Virus record (IMG/VR): IMGVR_UViG_3300035698_029964
Span: 1-22,357 of that record
Direction: 5' to 3' (one strand)
From: a virus
DNA length: 22,357 bases
Shown: positions 7,671 to 13,979 of the stretch, one piece after another
Layout: each line of letters opens with the position of its first letter
Numbering within the stretch: the stretch's first letter is position 1
Notes under the pieces: generated by a model
Databases searched by the model: none
Told to the model about the DNA's origin: nothing
The model's input: only the letters and a program-made list of their open reading frames with translations
Position numbers and translations under genes: made by a program

Positions 7671-7895
7671 CTAATCTATATACATTTCAATACAAGCCTC
7701 TTCTTTCATCTTATCAGGAAAAAGAATAAGAGGATCTCCAGGTTCATACTGAAATCTATCATTACCTTCACCATTAAAAGTGACCCAACGAGACTTAGAA
7801 CTTATATCATCTTTTTCTATTACAGCATATCCAATTAATTTACTCTGCTGTTTCTTCTTCGGAAGTAGCTGTAGAAATAATTTCCGCCATTTCAT
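7671..7895 (-). CDS. Hypothetical protein
   Basis: A 74-aa protein starting MKWRKLFLQLLPKKKQ. The ATG at 7893-7895 was chosen for the GAGGAG sequence seven bases upstream, which lies inside the previous gene, so the two genes overlap by 56 nt in different frames. The first 20 residues are basic and amphipathic; the rest looks like a small beta-rich domain (KLIGYAVIEKDD ... RWVTFNGEG ... DPLILFPDK). No catalytic motif or known family recognised. The unusually long overlap might mean the true start is later, but no ATG, GTG or TTG exists between the overlap and the conserved-looking part. Confidence 0.5.
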   Translation of the reverse strand: MKWRKLFLQLLPKKKQQSKLIGYAVIEKDDISSKSRWVTFNGEGNDRFQYEPGDPLILFPDKMKEEACIEMYID

Positions 7896-8106
7896 TATCC
7901 AACTCCTCAATTTTCTTTTTATTTTTAACAGACTTAGCTTTTAATTCTTCAAATTTTACTTGACCTTCCTTAAGAGAATTCACACCAAACTTTTCTTTTA
8001 ATTGTCGAAGAATTTGATCTTTCTTTCCTTCTTGTCGAGCTTTCTTTGTCTGTAAGTCAGAAATACTTTGTTTTTTCCTTTTTAATGCTTCTATAGTATT
8101 ACTCAT
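7840..8106 (-). CDS. Small coiled-coil protein of the recombination cluster
   Basis: An 88-aa, strongly charged protein that looks helical throughout. Residues 5-35 and 50-78 form heptad-like coiled coils (ALKRKKQSISDLQTKKARQ; ELKAKSVKNKKKIEELDNE), joined by a turn near KFGVNSLKEG. Short proteins with this helix - FG-turn - helix pattern occur beside SbcC/Rad50-like genes in phages, but no function is known to me. The acidic tail is TSEEETAE. A very strong ribosome site (GAGGGGGAAG) precedes the ATG. It sits between the Mre11 and Rad50-C genes and could pair with the coiled coil of the split ATPase; that is a guess. Confidence 0.6.
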   Translation of the reverse strand: MSNTIEALKRKKQSISDLQTKKARQEGKKDQILRQLKEKFGVNSLKEGQVKFEELKAKSVKNKKKIEELDNEMAEIISTATSEEETAE

Positions 8107-8530
8107 CTTTCTTCCCCCTCAATTCCATTCCTTCAGGTATTGAAATCAAATTTATATCAGGACCTAAAACAATAAAATCTATATCAAAATTTTCTTTTGC
8201 ATTCTTAAGAAGATCAGATAAAAATTCAATATCCGAAGACCATGATTTTAATTGCAAAACGTAAATCTTACCTCGCTCAAGTGATTTAACATATTCTATT
8301 GTTAAATTTTTTGTCTTTCTCCAACGAAATATTAATTCACTAGCATTATCTAAAACAACATCATCTACTACAAATATATCATTTCCACAATCAACAAGCA
8401 TTTGATTTACTTGTTTTATAATTGTTTCTTTTTTCTCAATACTCCAAGGTTCAAATAAATGTTCTTGTCTAAATTCATTCGTTTCAGTAAACTTTTTTAT
8501 CTGTTTCACTGTTTCTTTTTTACTATTCAT
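8099..8530 (-). CDS. Hypothetical protein downstream of Mre11-like gene
   Basis: A 143-aa protein, MNSKKETVKQIKKF... . The ATG at 8528-8530 overlaps the Mre11 stop (ATGA) and follows AGGGGAAG, so it was preferred to a longer in-frame start inside the Mre11 gene. The first 60 residues are predicted helical; the rest alternates strands and helices (DIFVVDDVVLD, KIYVLQLKSW, DIDFIVLGPDINLISIPEG), suggesting an alpha/beta fold. I recognise no family or active-site pattern. Position in the Mre11-Rad50 cluster suggests a recombination accessory role, without direct support. Confidence 0.55.
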   Translation of the reverse strand: MNSKKETVKQIKKFTETNEFRQEHLFEPWSIEKKETIIKQVNQMLVDCGNDIFVVDDVVLDNASELIFRWRKTKNLTIEYVKSLERGKIYVLQLKSWSSDIEFLSDLLKNAKENFDIDFIVLGPDINLISIPEGMELRGKKDE

Positions 8531-9462
8531 TTCTTCCCCTTTATTTCTTCTAAGCACTCATCAATAATATTTTTTACTTCTTGATTTGAATTTTTCTCCT
8601 TAAAAACATCTAAAAGTATATGTTTCCATCCTACAGTCTTCTGACCACGATTTTTCAATTCTTCAATAAATTTAAGTAAAATATCCGAATCTTTCTTTTC
8701 AATTCTTTTAAAATTAAATACTTTCTCGGCTAGTTCTATATCTAATTCAATCACTTTACTTTCATTAGTCTCTGTATCAAATATAACTACAGCAGGCTTA
8801 TGCTCTAAATCAAACTTTGAAATTGTTTTTCTAACAAGAACTCCTGGATTAATAATCGTCCTTCCTTGATAAGATGACATAAATCTATAATGATAATCTC
8901 CTGCTACAACTAAATTATAATCAGAGTATTTTCTAAGAAATTGATTTGGACCTATTAATTCTTGACCTGGATATAAAGGTCTATCACCAATCATTTTATG
9001 TATTACAAGAATATTATAACTATCTTTATTTCTTACTTCAGGAACTTTTTCACCAAAACTAGCTCCATACAATTGAACTGGCTGTTCTGAATCATCATCT
9101 CGATATCCAAGTGAAATCACTTTATTATCTGCTATTTGTAAAACTTCTGCTGCTTGTAAAACTGCTAAAGGGCTATTAGGTAAAGTAGACAAACTATGAC
9201 CTGTTAAATCATGCTGACCAGCTATGGAAATCATTTGAATATTGCGTGTACCAAAAGTATCTATCAAAATAGAAATTACTCTATTTGCTACAGTGGGGGT
9301 ATCACAAAAATCACCGGGTTGAATAATATACCTACAATTATTATCTTGAAATATAGATAAAGCTTGTTTTGTTTTTCTAATCAAAGTATCCCAATAATTA
9401 TCCGTCCTTCTATTGGGACTTCGATTTGTATAATGGGTATCCCCCAAAAGTCCTAGTTTCAT
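8527..9462 (-). CDS. Mre11/SbcD-like metallophosphoesterase nuclease
   Basis: A 311-aa protein with the calcineurin-like phosphoesterase motifs of Mre11/SbcD in order: GDTHYT (D8, H10), QPGDFCD (D51), AGQHDL (82-87), VIHKM (H155) and GDYHYRF (D189, H191). The third motif has Gln where the usual GNHD has Asn. A conserved INPGVLVRKTIS segment follows, then a C-terminal capping region to residue 311. With Rad50 it would process DNA ends using two metal ions; T4 gp47 and T5 D12 are phage relatives. The gene is nested between the two halves of its predicted ATPase partner. It starts after AGGGAA and ends in TGA overlapping the next ATG. Confidence 0.85.
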   Translation of the reverse strand: MKLGLLGDTHYTNRSPNRRTDNYWDTLIRKTKQALSIFQDNNCRYIIQPGDFCDTPTVANRVISILIDTFGTRNIQMISIAGQHDLTGHSLSTLPNSPLAVLQAAEVLQIADNKVISLGYRDDDSEQPVQLYGASFGEKVPEVRNKDSYNILVIHKMIGDRPLYPGQELIGPNQFLRKYSDYNLVVAGDYHYRFMSSYQGRTIINPGVLVRKTISKFDLEHKPAVVIFDTETNESKVIELDIELAEKVFNFKRIEKKDSDILLKFIEELKNRGQKTVGWKHILLDVFKEKNSNQEVKNIIDECLEEIKGKK

Positions 9463-9478
9463 AATTCCCTACTTTCTA

Positions 9479-9808
9479 TCAACTATGACGATTAACTGTT
9501 TTTTCTAAATCCTCATCGTCTTTTATTATTCTAACCATTTCTGCTTCTTGTTCTCTAATAATTTGAAGTATCTGTTTTTTATCTGAAAAACTTTTAATAT
9601 CTAATACTAAATTCTCTAAAACTCTTCTTAAATCTTCATCTACCAAATACCCATCACAAGTATAAACTTCCCCATTAGCTTTAAAATTTCTTTTTCTATA
9701 TCCATCTATATCTTTTATAGAATCAAAATAACCACGCAAATCCAAAATATATTTTGAAGAATCTACATGATCACCACTCATTCTTTCTTCCAAACTTCTA
9801 TTGCTCAT
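9479..9808 (-). CDS. Hypothetical protein
   Basis: A 109-aa protein with no recognised family. The first 40 residues contain SGDHVDSSKYILDLRGYFDS; the second half is a charged helix pair (EDLRRVLENLVLDIKSF ... QILQIIREQEAEMVRIIKDDED). No Cys pairs, membrane segment or catalytic pattern. AGGAGAAT lies just before the ATG, overlapping the possible frame-shifted end of the preceding gene. Its place between the Rad50-N and Mre11 genes suggests it belongs to the same operon. Confidence 0.55.
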   Translation of the reverse strand: MSNRSLEERMSGDHVDSSKYILDLRGYFDSIKDIDGYRKRNFKANGEVYTCDGYLVDEDLRRVLENLVLDIKSFSDKKQILQIIREQEAEMVRIIKDDEDLEKTVNRHS

Positions 9809-9828
9809 CTTATTCTCCTATACCTTCC

Positions 9829-9845
9829 TTTTCATCAAATGAAAA
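9829..9845. other. Short inverted repeat in intergenic gap
   Basis: On the minus strand the sequence reads TTTTCAT-TTG-ATGAAAA, a perfect 7-bp stem with a 3-base loop. It lies in the 42-nt gap between the stop of the gene at 9851-10150 and the next start. It is too AT-rich to be a strong terminator and may be chance. It also lies inside the possible -1-frame extension of the upstream gene, where a hairpin after the slip site could in principle stimulate frameshifting. Confidence 0.3.
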
Positions 9846-9850
9846 ATTAC

Positions 9851-10150
9851 TTAAACCGCCTTCTTTATTAACCAAGTTTTACTATCTATATCACAACCTT
9901 TAAGATAATTATCTAAAGCTCCCTCAAGCATAAAAACTGATAAATCTATATTTAATCTTAAAATATTAGCATCAAATAAATCTAAAGTTTCGGATAATTT
10001 TTCTTCATCATTTAAAATAGATTGAACAATCGCTCTAACTTCAATAGGAAATTCTGAAGATAAGAGACCTTCTCCATAAGTCAATATTATAGTTTTTACT
10101 AATGAAAAACCTAGTTTCCTTAAAGCTTCAAGACAATTAAAAGTTATCAT
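9851..10150 (-). CDS. Hypothetical protein, possible frameshift near its end
   Basis: A 99-aa acidic helical protein (EALRKLGFSLVKTIILTYGEG ... EVRAIVQSILNDEEKL ... LRLNIDLSVFMLEGALDNYLKG). No family recognised. In its own frame it ends ...WLIKKAV with TAA at 9851-9853. The -1 frame is open from 9878 down to TAA at 9810-9812 and reads NKEGGLSNFSFDEKEGIGE, a plausible acidic phage C-terminus that stops one base before the next ATG, as is usual for genes here. A single-base error or a programmed slip at ATA-AAG-AAG would join the two parts. AAGGA precedes the start. Confidence 0.55.
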   Translation of the reverse strand: MITFNCLEALRKLGFSLVKTIILTYGEGLLSSEFPIEVRAIVQSILNDEEKLSETLDLFDANILRLNIDLSVFMLEGALDNYLKGCDIDSKTWLIKKAV

Positions 10151-10160
10151 TTCATAATCC

Positions 10161-11267
10161 TTATTTATTACTATTCAATAAACATGTCTTAGTTTCATCG
10201 CAAAGCTTTGACCCACAGTATGGACAATCTTCCAATTGACCCATAAGTTCTTTCTCTTCTACCAATAATAATTTAATCTTACTATCATCATTAAAAATCT
10301 CTTCCGTTATATCTATCAAATCATCTAACAAACCTAACAATTCATCACTCATTTTACAATTATTAGAATACTGTTGAATAAATATATCTACATCAGAAAT
10401 TATCTCCAAATCATCTGGAAGAGAAATCTTTTGTTTTTTAATTATCTCTAATTCATCTAATAATGATACAAGATTTTCTTTCTCTTCATTTACTTTTAAA
10501 TATAAATCCATTATCTTATCACTACTCTGAAAAATTTCATCAATATTATCTGGAAGATATATAATACTTTTTTCAAGTTCTACTAACTCTAAAAGAAAAT
10601 CTGATAACTCTTGTTGTTTTACTTCTAAATCTTTATTTTTCTCAATAAGAATTTTTGTTTTATTTATCTTACTTTCAAGCCTATCAAGATCTATCTTCAT
10701 AAGCTCAATTAATTCTTTTTCTATTACTTCTAAATTATCTTGACAATTTACTATCTTACCTTTTTCTGCACTAACTTTACTTCTAAGTAATTTAACAACA
10801 TTATCTACTTCATCTAATTTAGTAATAGAACGAATATATGTAGCAACCTGTCCTGGTGTATCAAAAATTAAAAAATACTGTTCACTTTGTTTTTGAATAT
10901 TTATATCAGATAAATTTAAAACTTCTAAAATCGGTTTTGGGGGATTGACGCCAAAAGATGTAAAAGGAATATTCTCATCAGACATACTAAGAATATACTC
11001 ATTATGATTTTTTTTCATTAACCTGGTGATACCGACTTGTTTTCCATTATTATCTACAACTAATTGAGCTAATGCTTGATCTTTTCCCCATTGAATTATA
11101 TTTTTATTTTCTCCATGAGGTCTATTAGAAGCAATCCAATTCAATCCCCTCACCATATTGGATTTTCCATTATCAGAAGGTCCTGTAAATACATTTATAT
11201 GAGGAGAAAATTCAATTTTCACATCCTCATAAGTTTTAAAACCTTTTAATATTAATTCTTTAAACAT
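10161..11267 (-). CDS. Rad50/SbcC-like ATPase, N-terminal half with zinc hook
   Basis: A 368-aa protein holding the first half of a Rad50-type ATPase. It opens FKELILKGFKTYEDVKIEF, the typical SMC N-terminus. Walker A is GPSDNGKS (29-36). IQKQSEQYFLIFDTPGQ near residues 122-138 is like the Q-rich segment of phage Rad50 proteins. Residues about 165-340 are coiled coil. It then ends in a Cys cluster, C348-P-Y-C351, with C356 and C362 close behind, resembling a zinc hook (CxxC). There is no signature helix or Walker B; these are on the separate protein at 6865-7494. A normal Rad50 would continue through a returning coil of similar length, but the C-half supplies only about 50 residues of coil. 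It starts four bases after the HNH gene's stop. Confidence 0.82.
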   Translation of the reverse strand: MFKELILKGFKTYEDVKIEFSPHINVFTGPSDNGKSNMVRGLNWIASNRPHGENKNIIQWGKDQALAQLVVDNNGKQVGITRLMKKNHNEYILSMSDENIPFTSFGVNPPKPILEVLNLSDINIQKQSEQYFLIFDTPGQVATYIRSITKLDEVDNVVKLLRSKVSAEKGKIVNCQDNLEVIEKELIELMKIDLDRLESKINKTKILIEKNKDLEVKQQELSDFLLELVELEKSIIYLPDNIDEIFQSSDKIMDLYLKVNEEKENLVSLLDELEIIKKQKISLPDDLEIISDVDIFIQQYSNNCKMSDELLGLLDDLIDITEEIFNDDSKIKLLLVEEKELMGQLEDCPYCGSKLCDETKTCLLNSNK

Positions 11268-11270
11268 AAA

Positions 11271-11576
11271 TTAAACTCTTTTTTCAAAATTACGATTAGC
11301 AAGATTTAATTTTTTCGTAACATTTTTTAAATTAGATTTTTGATTATTCAATGTTAATTTATCTTGATGATCTGTTTCCATATCATCAGGACAATTCATT
11401 ATAAATCGATGCATATAAATTGATTTCTTCTTACTATCTCCGTTTATTGATCGTCTAGCATAAATTCGTGTACCATTACCAGTAATATTTGCATACCACT
11501 TAAATTGATTTACACGATTAAAATCCTCATCATCTACTAATGCAAAAAGACCATTTGTTAAAGAAATAATTTTCAT
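11271..11576 (-). CDS. HNH endonuclease (free-standing, homing type)
   Basis: A 101-aa protein of the short phage HNH family. The N-terminal part, ISLTNGLFALVDDEDFNRV...FKWYAN, is the beta segment that often precedes the HNH domain and reads the target. Then comes IYMHRFIMNCPDDMETDHQD followed by LNNQKSNLKNVTKKLNLANR, giving the H...DH...N...N arrangement (about H55, D69-H70, N77, N82). Such genes move by cutting an allele lacking them. It lies directly upstream of the N-half of the split Rad50 gene. The upstream ribosome site is weak and the ATG overlaps the previous stop. It could be active or a domesticated remnant; the catalytic positions look intact. Confidence 0.75.
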   Translation of the reverse strand: MKIISLTNGLFALVDDEDFNRVNQFKWYANITGNGTRIYARRSINGDSKKKSIYMHRFIMNCPDDMETDHQDKLTLNNQKSNLKNVTKKLNLANRNFEKRV

Positions 11577-11815
11577 TCTTCAGCATCCAATACTTTAAGT
11601 ATTTCTTCAGGACTAGAATTTACTACAAGTAATCCTCCAGTACCTAAATCAATTCCTGCTTTTTGTTCAGCAATAAGCTCACCTCCAGGTCCTGCTATCT
11701 TACCCGGAACCATAATTACTGTTACACCTACAATTTTATCTTTTTTAGCCCAATAGTATGAACCAAGATTACCACCCTTATCTACTAATCTAACTTTATG
11801 AAATTTTGATTTCAT
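11573..11815 (-). CDS. Hypothetical protein
   Basis: An 80-aa protein of probable beta-rich structure, with VTVIMVPGKIAGPGGE and a KAGIDLGTGG turn and a final helix (SPEEILKVLDAEE). The 'LVVNSSPEEILKVLD' ending resembles the ending of small phage and FlbD-like proteins that carry 'V.ESPEEV', but no function follows from that. A strong AGAGAGGAAAG site precedes the ATG, which overlaps the preceding membrane-protein gene by 20 nt. Confidence 0.6.
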   Translation of the reverse strand: MKSKFHKVRLVDKGGNLGSYYWAKKDKIVGVTVIMVPGKIAGPGGELIAEQKAGIDLGTGGLLVVNSSPEEILKVLDAEE

Positions 11816-12083
11816 TTTCTTTCCTCTCTTTTCTAATATAATATATCATTAAACTTATCCATAAAGAATTCATTGCGACAATAGTTAAACCACCTAAAAA
11901 ACTAGCCCATTGACTTAAAAATGGATAATAATAAATATTCCAAAAACCCCATAGAGTGAAATAAGCTGTTGCTATAAAACTAACTCCTCTAACTTTTTTA
12001 TCACGAAGCAATCTAATACAATGCATCATAACAAAAAAACCACCAAGTAATTCAAACATCCCATTTATTTTATCCTGCCACAT
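11796..12083 (-). CDS. Small membrane protein, PQ-loop/SemiSWEET-like
   Basis: A 95-aa protein with three hydrophobic segments: about residues 8-24 (MFELLGGFFVMMHCIRLL), 35-53 (GVSFIATAYFTLWGFWNIYYY) and 60-85 (ASFLGGLTIVAMNSLWISLMIYYI). The text 'KVRGVSFIATAYFTLWGFWN' followed by 'YYPFLSQWASFLGG' matches a recurring phage small-membrane-protein family whose layout recalls half a PQ-loop/SWEET transporter. Transport has not been shown for the phage family as far as I know. The ATG at 12081-12083 is preferred to the TTG at 12093-12095, which overlaps the upstream stop and has no well-placed ribosome site. Confidence 0.6.
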   Translation of the reverse strand: MWQDKINGMFELLGGFFVMMHCIRLLRDKKVRGVSFIATAYFTLWGFWNIYYYPFLSQWASFLGGLTIVAMNSLWISLMIYYIRKERKENEIKIS

Positions 12084-12091
12084 AATCTTTC

Positions 12092-12280
12092 TCAACCTTT
12101 CAATATATGTCGCATCAAATTAATATCTTTTATTATTTTTGAATTAACTCTAGATCTAAACAATGATTTACCTGTAAATTTTTTTGCTTGACAAAATAAA
12201 ATCATAAGATCTTTAACACTTAACTTATGTAATTCTTCAGCAGTATATGTTGTAGATGGATCATAACTTATCTTATTCAT
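12092..12280 (-). CDS. Hypothetical small protein
   Basis: A 62-aa basic helical protein beginning MNKISYDPSTTYTAEELHKLSVKD. The 'TAEEL.KLSVKDLMILF' text looks like a SAP- or LEM-like short helical unit, but this is not strong enough to name. Its ATG overlaps the RuvC stop (TAATG) and follows GGAGAAATG. No other motif seen. Confidence 0.55.
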   Translation of the reverse strand: MNKISYDPSTTYTAEELHKLSVKDLMILFCQAKKFTGKSLFRSRVNSKIIKDINLMRHILKG

Positions 12281-12777
12281 TACATTTCTCCCTGTAAATG
12301 TCTTCTACCATATTCTGCTATTAAAAGAGCATCTGATCTTCCATCTTTTAATCCGCCTTTAGGTCCAGTAAGTTCTGCTTGTGGAAACAGCTGCTTAGCA
12401 ATTTGATAAGCTTGTACTTTATAATCACCTTTTGATTTTACAATTCCAAAGTAATTATGCCATTTTTTTGGATGAATCAATTCATATGGAATGTTTAACA
12501 TTGCTAACATTCCGACTAACATTCCTTCACAATAACCTAATCCCCAAGAAGCTTGAACTCTAACTCCTCTCATAGGCTGTGTTTTTTCAACATATGCATA
12601 TATTTTTCCTGTATTTAATTCCCGTAAAATATTACAAATAGATACTATGTCATACATATTTTTTCCACTCTTACCTTTTTTGATATAAACTACAGGCATA
12701 TCTTTCATATCAAAAACATCACCATCAGATATACGAACAATAGCACCCATTAACCCTGGGTCGATTCCTATAACCAT
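12280..12777 (-). CDS. RuvC-like Holliday junction resolvase
   Basis: A 165-aa protein close to the length of RuvC. The RNase H-like active site is complete: GIDPG with D6, YAYVEK with E64, and KDGRSDALLIAEYGRR with D145 and D149. Between them lies WGLGYCEGMLVGMLAML and HPKKWHNYFG (residues about 78-111), matching the HPxxWK segment of RuvC-type phage resolvases. It would cut four-way junctions formed during recombination-dependent replication before packaging, which fits the RecA and Mre11-Rad50 genes around it. The start overlaps the stop of the small upstream gene. Confidence 0.82.
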   Translation of the reverse strand: MVIGIDPGLMGAIVRISDGDVFDMKDMPVVYIKKGKSGKNMYDIVSICNILRELNTGKIYAYVEKTQPMRGVRVQASWGLGYCEGMLVGMLAMLNIPYELIHPKKWHNYFGIVKSKGDYKVQAYQIAKQLFPQAELTGPKGGLKDGRSDALLIAEYGRRHLQGEM

Positions 12778-12929
12778 TATGGTTTCCCCTTTCTTTTTCT
12801 AATCTCTGCTATGCGTTTTTTCATTTCTTTTTCAGTAATATTTATATCACCCCAAAAGTAATCTTTCCGAAGTCTCTGTTCCTCTCTGGATGTTTGACAT
12901 TTTCTCGGCCAATCACCTTTAACACTCAT
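12777..12929 (-). CDS. Small phage protein (VKGDWPR type)
   Basis: A 50-aa protein, MSVKGDWPRKC..., ending in a Lys/Arg-rich helix (KEMKKRIAEIRKRKGKP). Short phage proteins starting 'VKGD..RP' are widespread with no known role. GGGGGGA lies about 10 nt upstream, a run of six G that is unusual in this AT-rich genome. The stop TAA overlaps the RuvC start (TAATGG). Evidence is position, ribosome site and resemblance to that family. Confidence 0.6.
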   Translation of the reverse strand: MSVKGDWPRKCQTSREEQRLRKDYFWGDINITEKEMKKRIAEIRKRKGKP

Positions 12930-13000
12930 CTTAGATGTCCCCCCGGATCATCATTACAGTGTATCTGATCAAGACTACTAATATGACCATTTTCAAACCA
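12930..13000 (-). other. 71-nt gap holding an in-frame continuation of the gene at 13001-13234
   Basis: Directly after the TAA of the upstream gene, the same frame stays open for 24 codons (WFENGHISSLDQIH..., ending HLR) and stops at a TGA that overlaps the next ATG (ATGA), the typical junction in this genome. The FENG text lies where relatives of the upstream protein carry a conserved 'ENGDV'-like segment. There is no ATG, GTG or TTG in the stretch and no promoter seen. It is best read as the lost C-terminus of the upstream gene. Confidence 0.5.
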
Positions 13001-13234
13001 TTAGTTATCCTCATACGGTGCAGCTACCATCCGGTAGAGTTCCAGCTTTGCACATTCGAGAACACTAATCATTTCATTGATATTGACATAATGCAAATCA
13101 ACATTTTTTAATAACTGTTCATGTAAAAACTTAGTGATTATATAATTACACTCACCAACAGAATTACAATGTTTGAATAAAGTTTTAATCAACCCATCTA
13201 ATACCTTACGTTGTTCCGGTTTTATATATGGCAT
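13001..13234 (-). CDS. Conserved phage protein (DUF6899-like), possibly truncated by TAA
   Basis: A 77-aa protein starting MPYIKPEQRKVLDGLI, with GECNYIITKFLHEQL and NEMISVLECAKLELYRMVAAPYED. This matches a common phage family of unknown function (DUF6899: 'MPYI..E.R...D', 'G.LNYvIT', 'NEviGVLEcaKLElYRRvaaPYED'). Family members usually continue a few residues beyond PYED, with 'ENGDV' as I recall it. Here the frame stops at TAA right after PYEDN, then continues with WFENG. A single change such as AAA or CAA to TAA would explain this. The start has a good GGAG site located over the stop of the preceding small gene. Confidence 0.75.
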   Translation of the reverse strand: MPYIKPEQRKVLDGLIKTLFKHCNSVGECNYIITKFLHEQLLKNVDLHYVNINEMISVLECAKLELYRMVAAPYEDN

Positions 13235-13243
13235 AATTGCTCC

Positions 13244-13354
13244 TTATCTATGTTTTTTATAAGTTTTAGTACATGAATTAACTTGTAAACCCTTCATCAA
13301 TTTACGCCGGGCCGCTTTGCGTTCTCTTCTATTACTATTCTTTTTCGCACTCAT
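13244..13354 (-). CDS. Very small basic protein
   Basis: A 36-aa peptide, MSAKKNSNRRERKAARRKLM... ending YKKHR, with about 16 Lys/Arg residues. AGG lies 7 nt before the ATG, and the frame fills the space between the QueC stop and the next ribosome site exactly. It uses GC-rich codons (GCG, GCC, CGG) that are rare in the neighbouring genes. It may bind nucleic acid by charge. Being so short, it could be chance, but the fit between its neighbours supports it. Confidence 0.5.
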   Translation of the reverse strand: MSAKKNSNRRERKAARRKLMKGLQVNSCTKTYKKHR

Positions 13355-13358
13355 AGAC

Positions 13359-13964
13359 TTACCTAATTTTTCTCTCATATAAAGCTAATTTATGAGTTAT
13401 ACATGGATTACATTTACCACACATTCTAATATTTTTTCCTCTACTTATAGGATCTTCACACCACCAAAAACATTTTTTAGGAATTTTTAAAGTATCTAAC
13501 TCCTGAAGAATATCATTTTTAGATTTGTACTCAAGAGGATACTTTACTGATACATTTGTTAAATTGCGGAGAAAACATATATTTTCAAAAATACGATATA
13601 CTTGAGTATAACCTGACCAACAAGTATCACCTTCATGATACCCAAAATGTACATTATCATTACTCTTTATAAAAGGTAAAATAGCACAAATCCACAAGCA
13701 AAGTTGACCATGTCCCGATGCTTCTACATCTAAAGCAGAAGAAATAGTTACAGTATAATTCTTTATATGATAACCTTTACGCTTTGCATAAACTAAATAA
13801 TTTTTTCTAACTTCCTTTTCTTTAATTACTTTTTTAGGATGAAGTTTTACTTTCCAATCAATAGAAATTGCTATAACAGGAGACTCTTTAGAAGATAACT
13901 TAGCCAAATTATGTAAAACTAAAGTGCTATCACAACCACCTGACCATACCACAATATTTCTCAT
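13359..13964 (-). CDS. queC: QueC-like 7-cyano-7-deazaguanine synthase (PP-loop ATPase)
   Basis: A 201-aa protein. The PP-loop nucleotide-binding motif is SGGCDST (8-14), at the very N-terminus as in QueC. The C-terminus has a four-Cys zinc site, C169 then C182-x2-C185-x2-C188 (MCGKCNPC), like QueC's CG.C..C but with a longer loop before the last three Cys. QueC converts 7-carboxy-7-deazaguanine to preQ0 using ATP and ammonia. With QueD in the same operon direction it points to preQ0 production, for phage DNA modification or for tRNA queuosine. It is shorter than E. coli QueC (231 aa) and diverged in the middle, so another PP-loop amidating enzyme is possible. AAGGTG precedes the ATG. Confidence 0.72.
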   Translation of the reverse strand: MRNIVVWSGGCDSTLVLHNLAKLSSKESPVIAISIDWKVKLHPKKVIKEKEVRKNYLVYAKRKGYHIKNYTVTISSALDVEASGHGQLCLWICAILPFIKSNDNVHFGYHEGDTCWSGYTQVYRIFENICFLRNLTNVSVKYPLEYKSKNDILQELDTLKIPKKCFWWCEDPISRGKNIRMCGKCNPCITHKLALYERKIR

Positions 13965-13979
13965 TTTTCACCTTAATTC

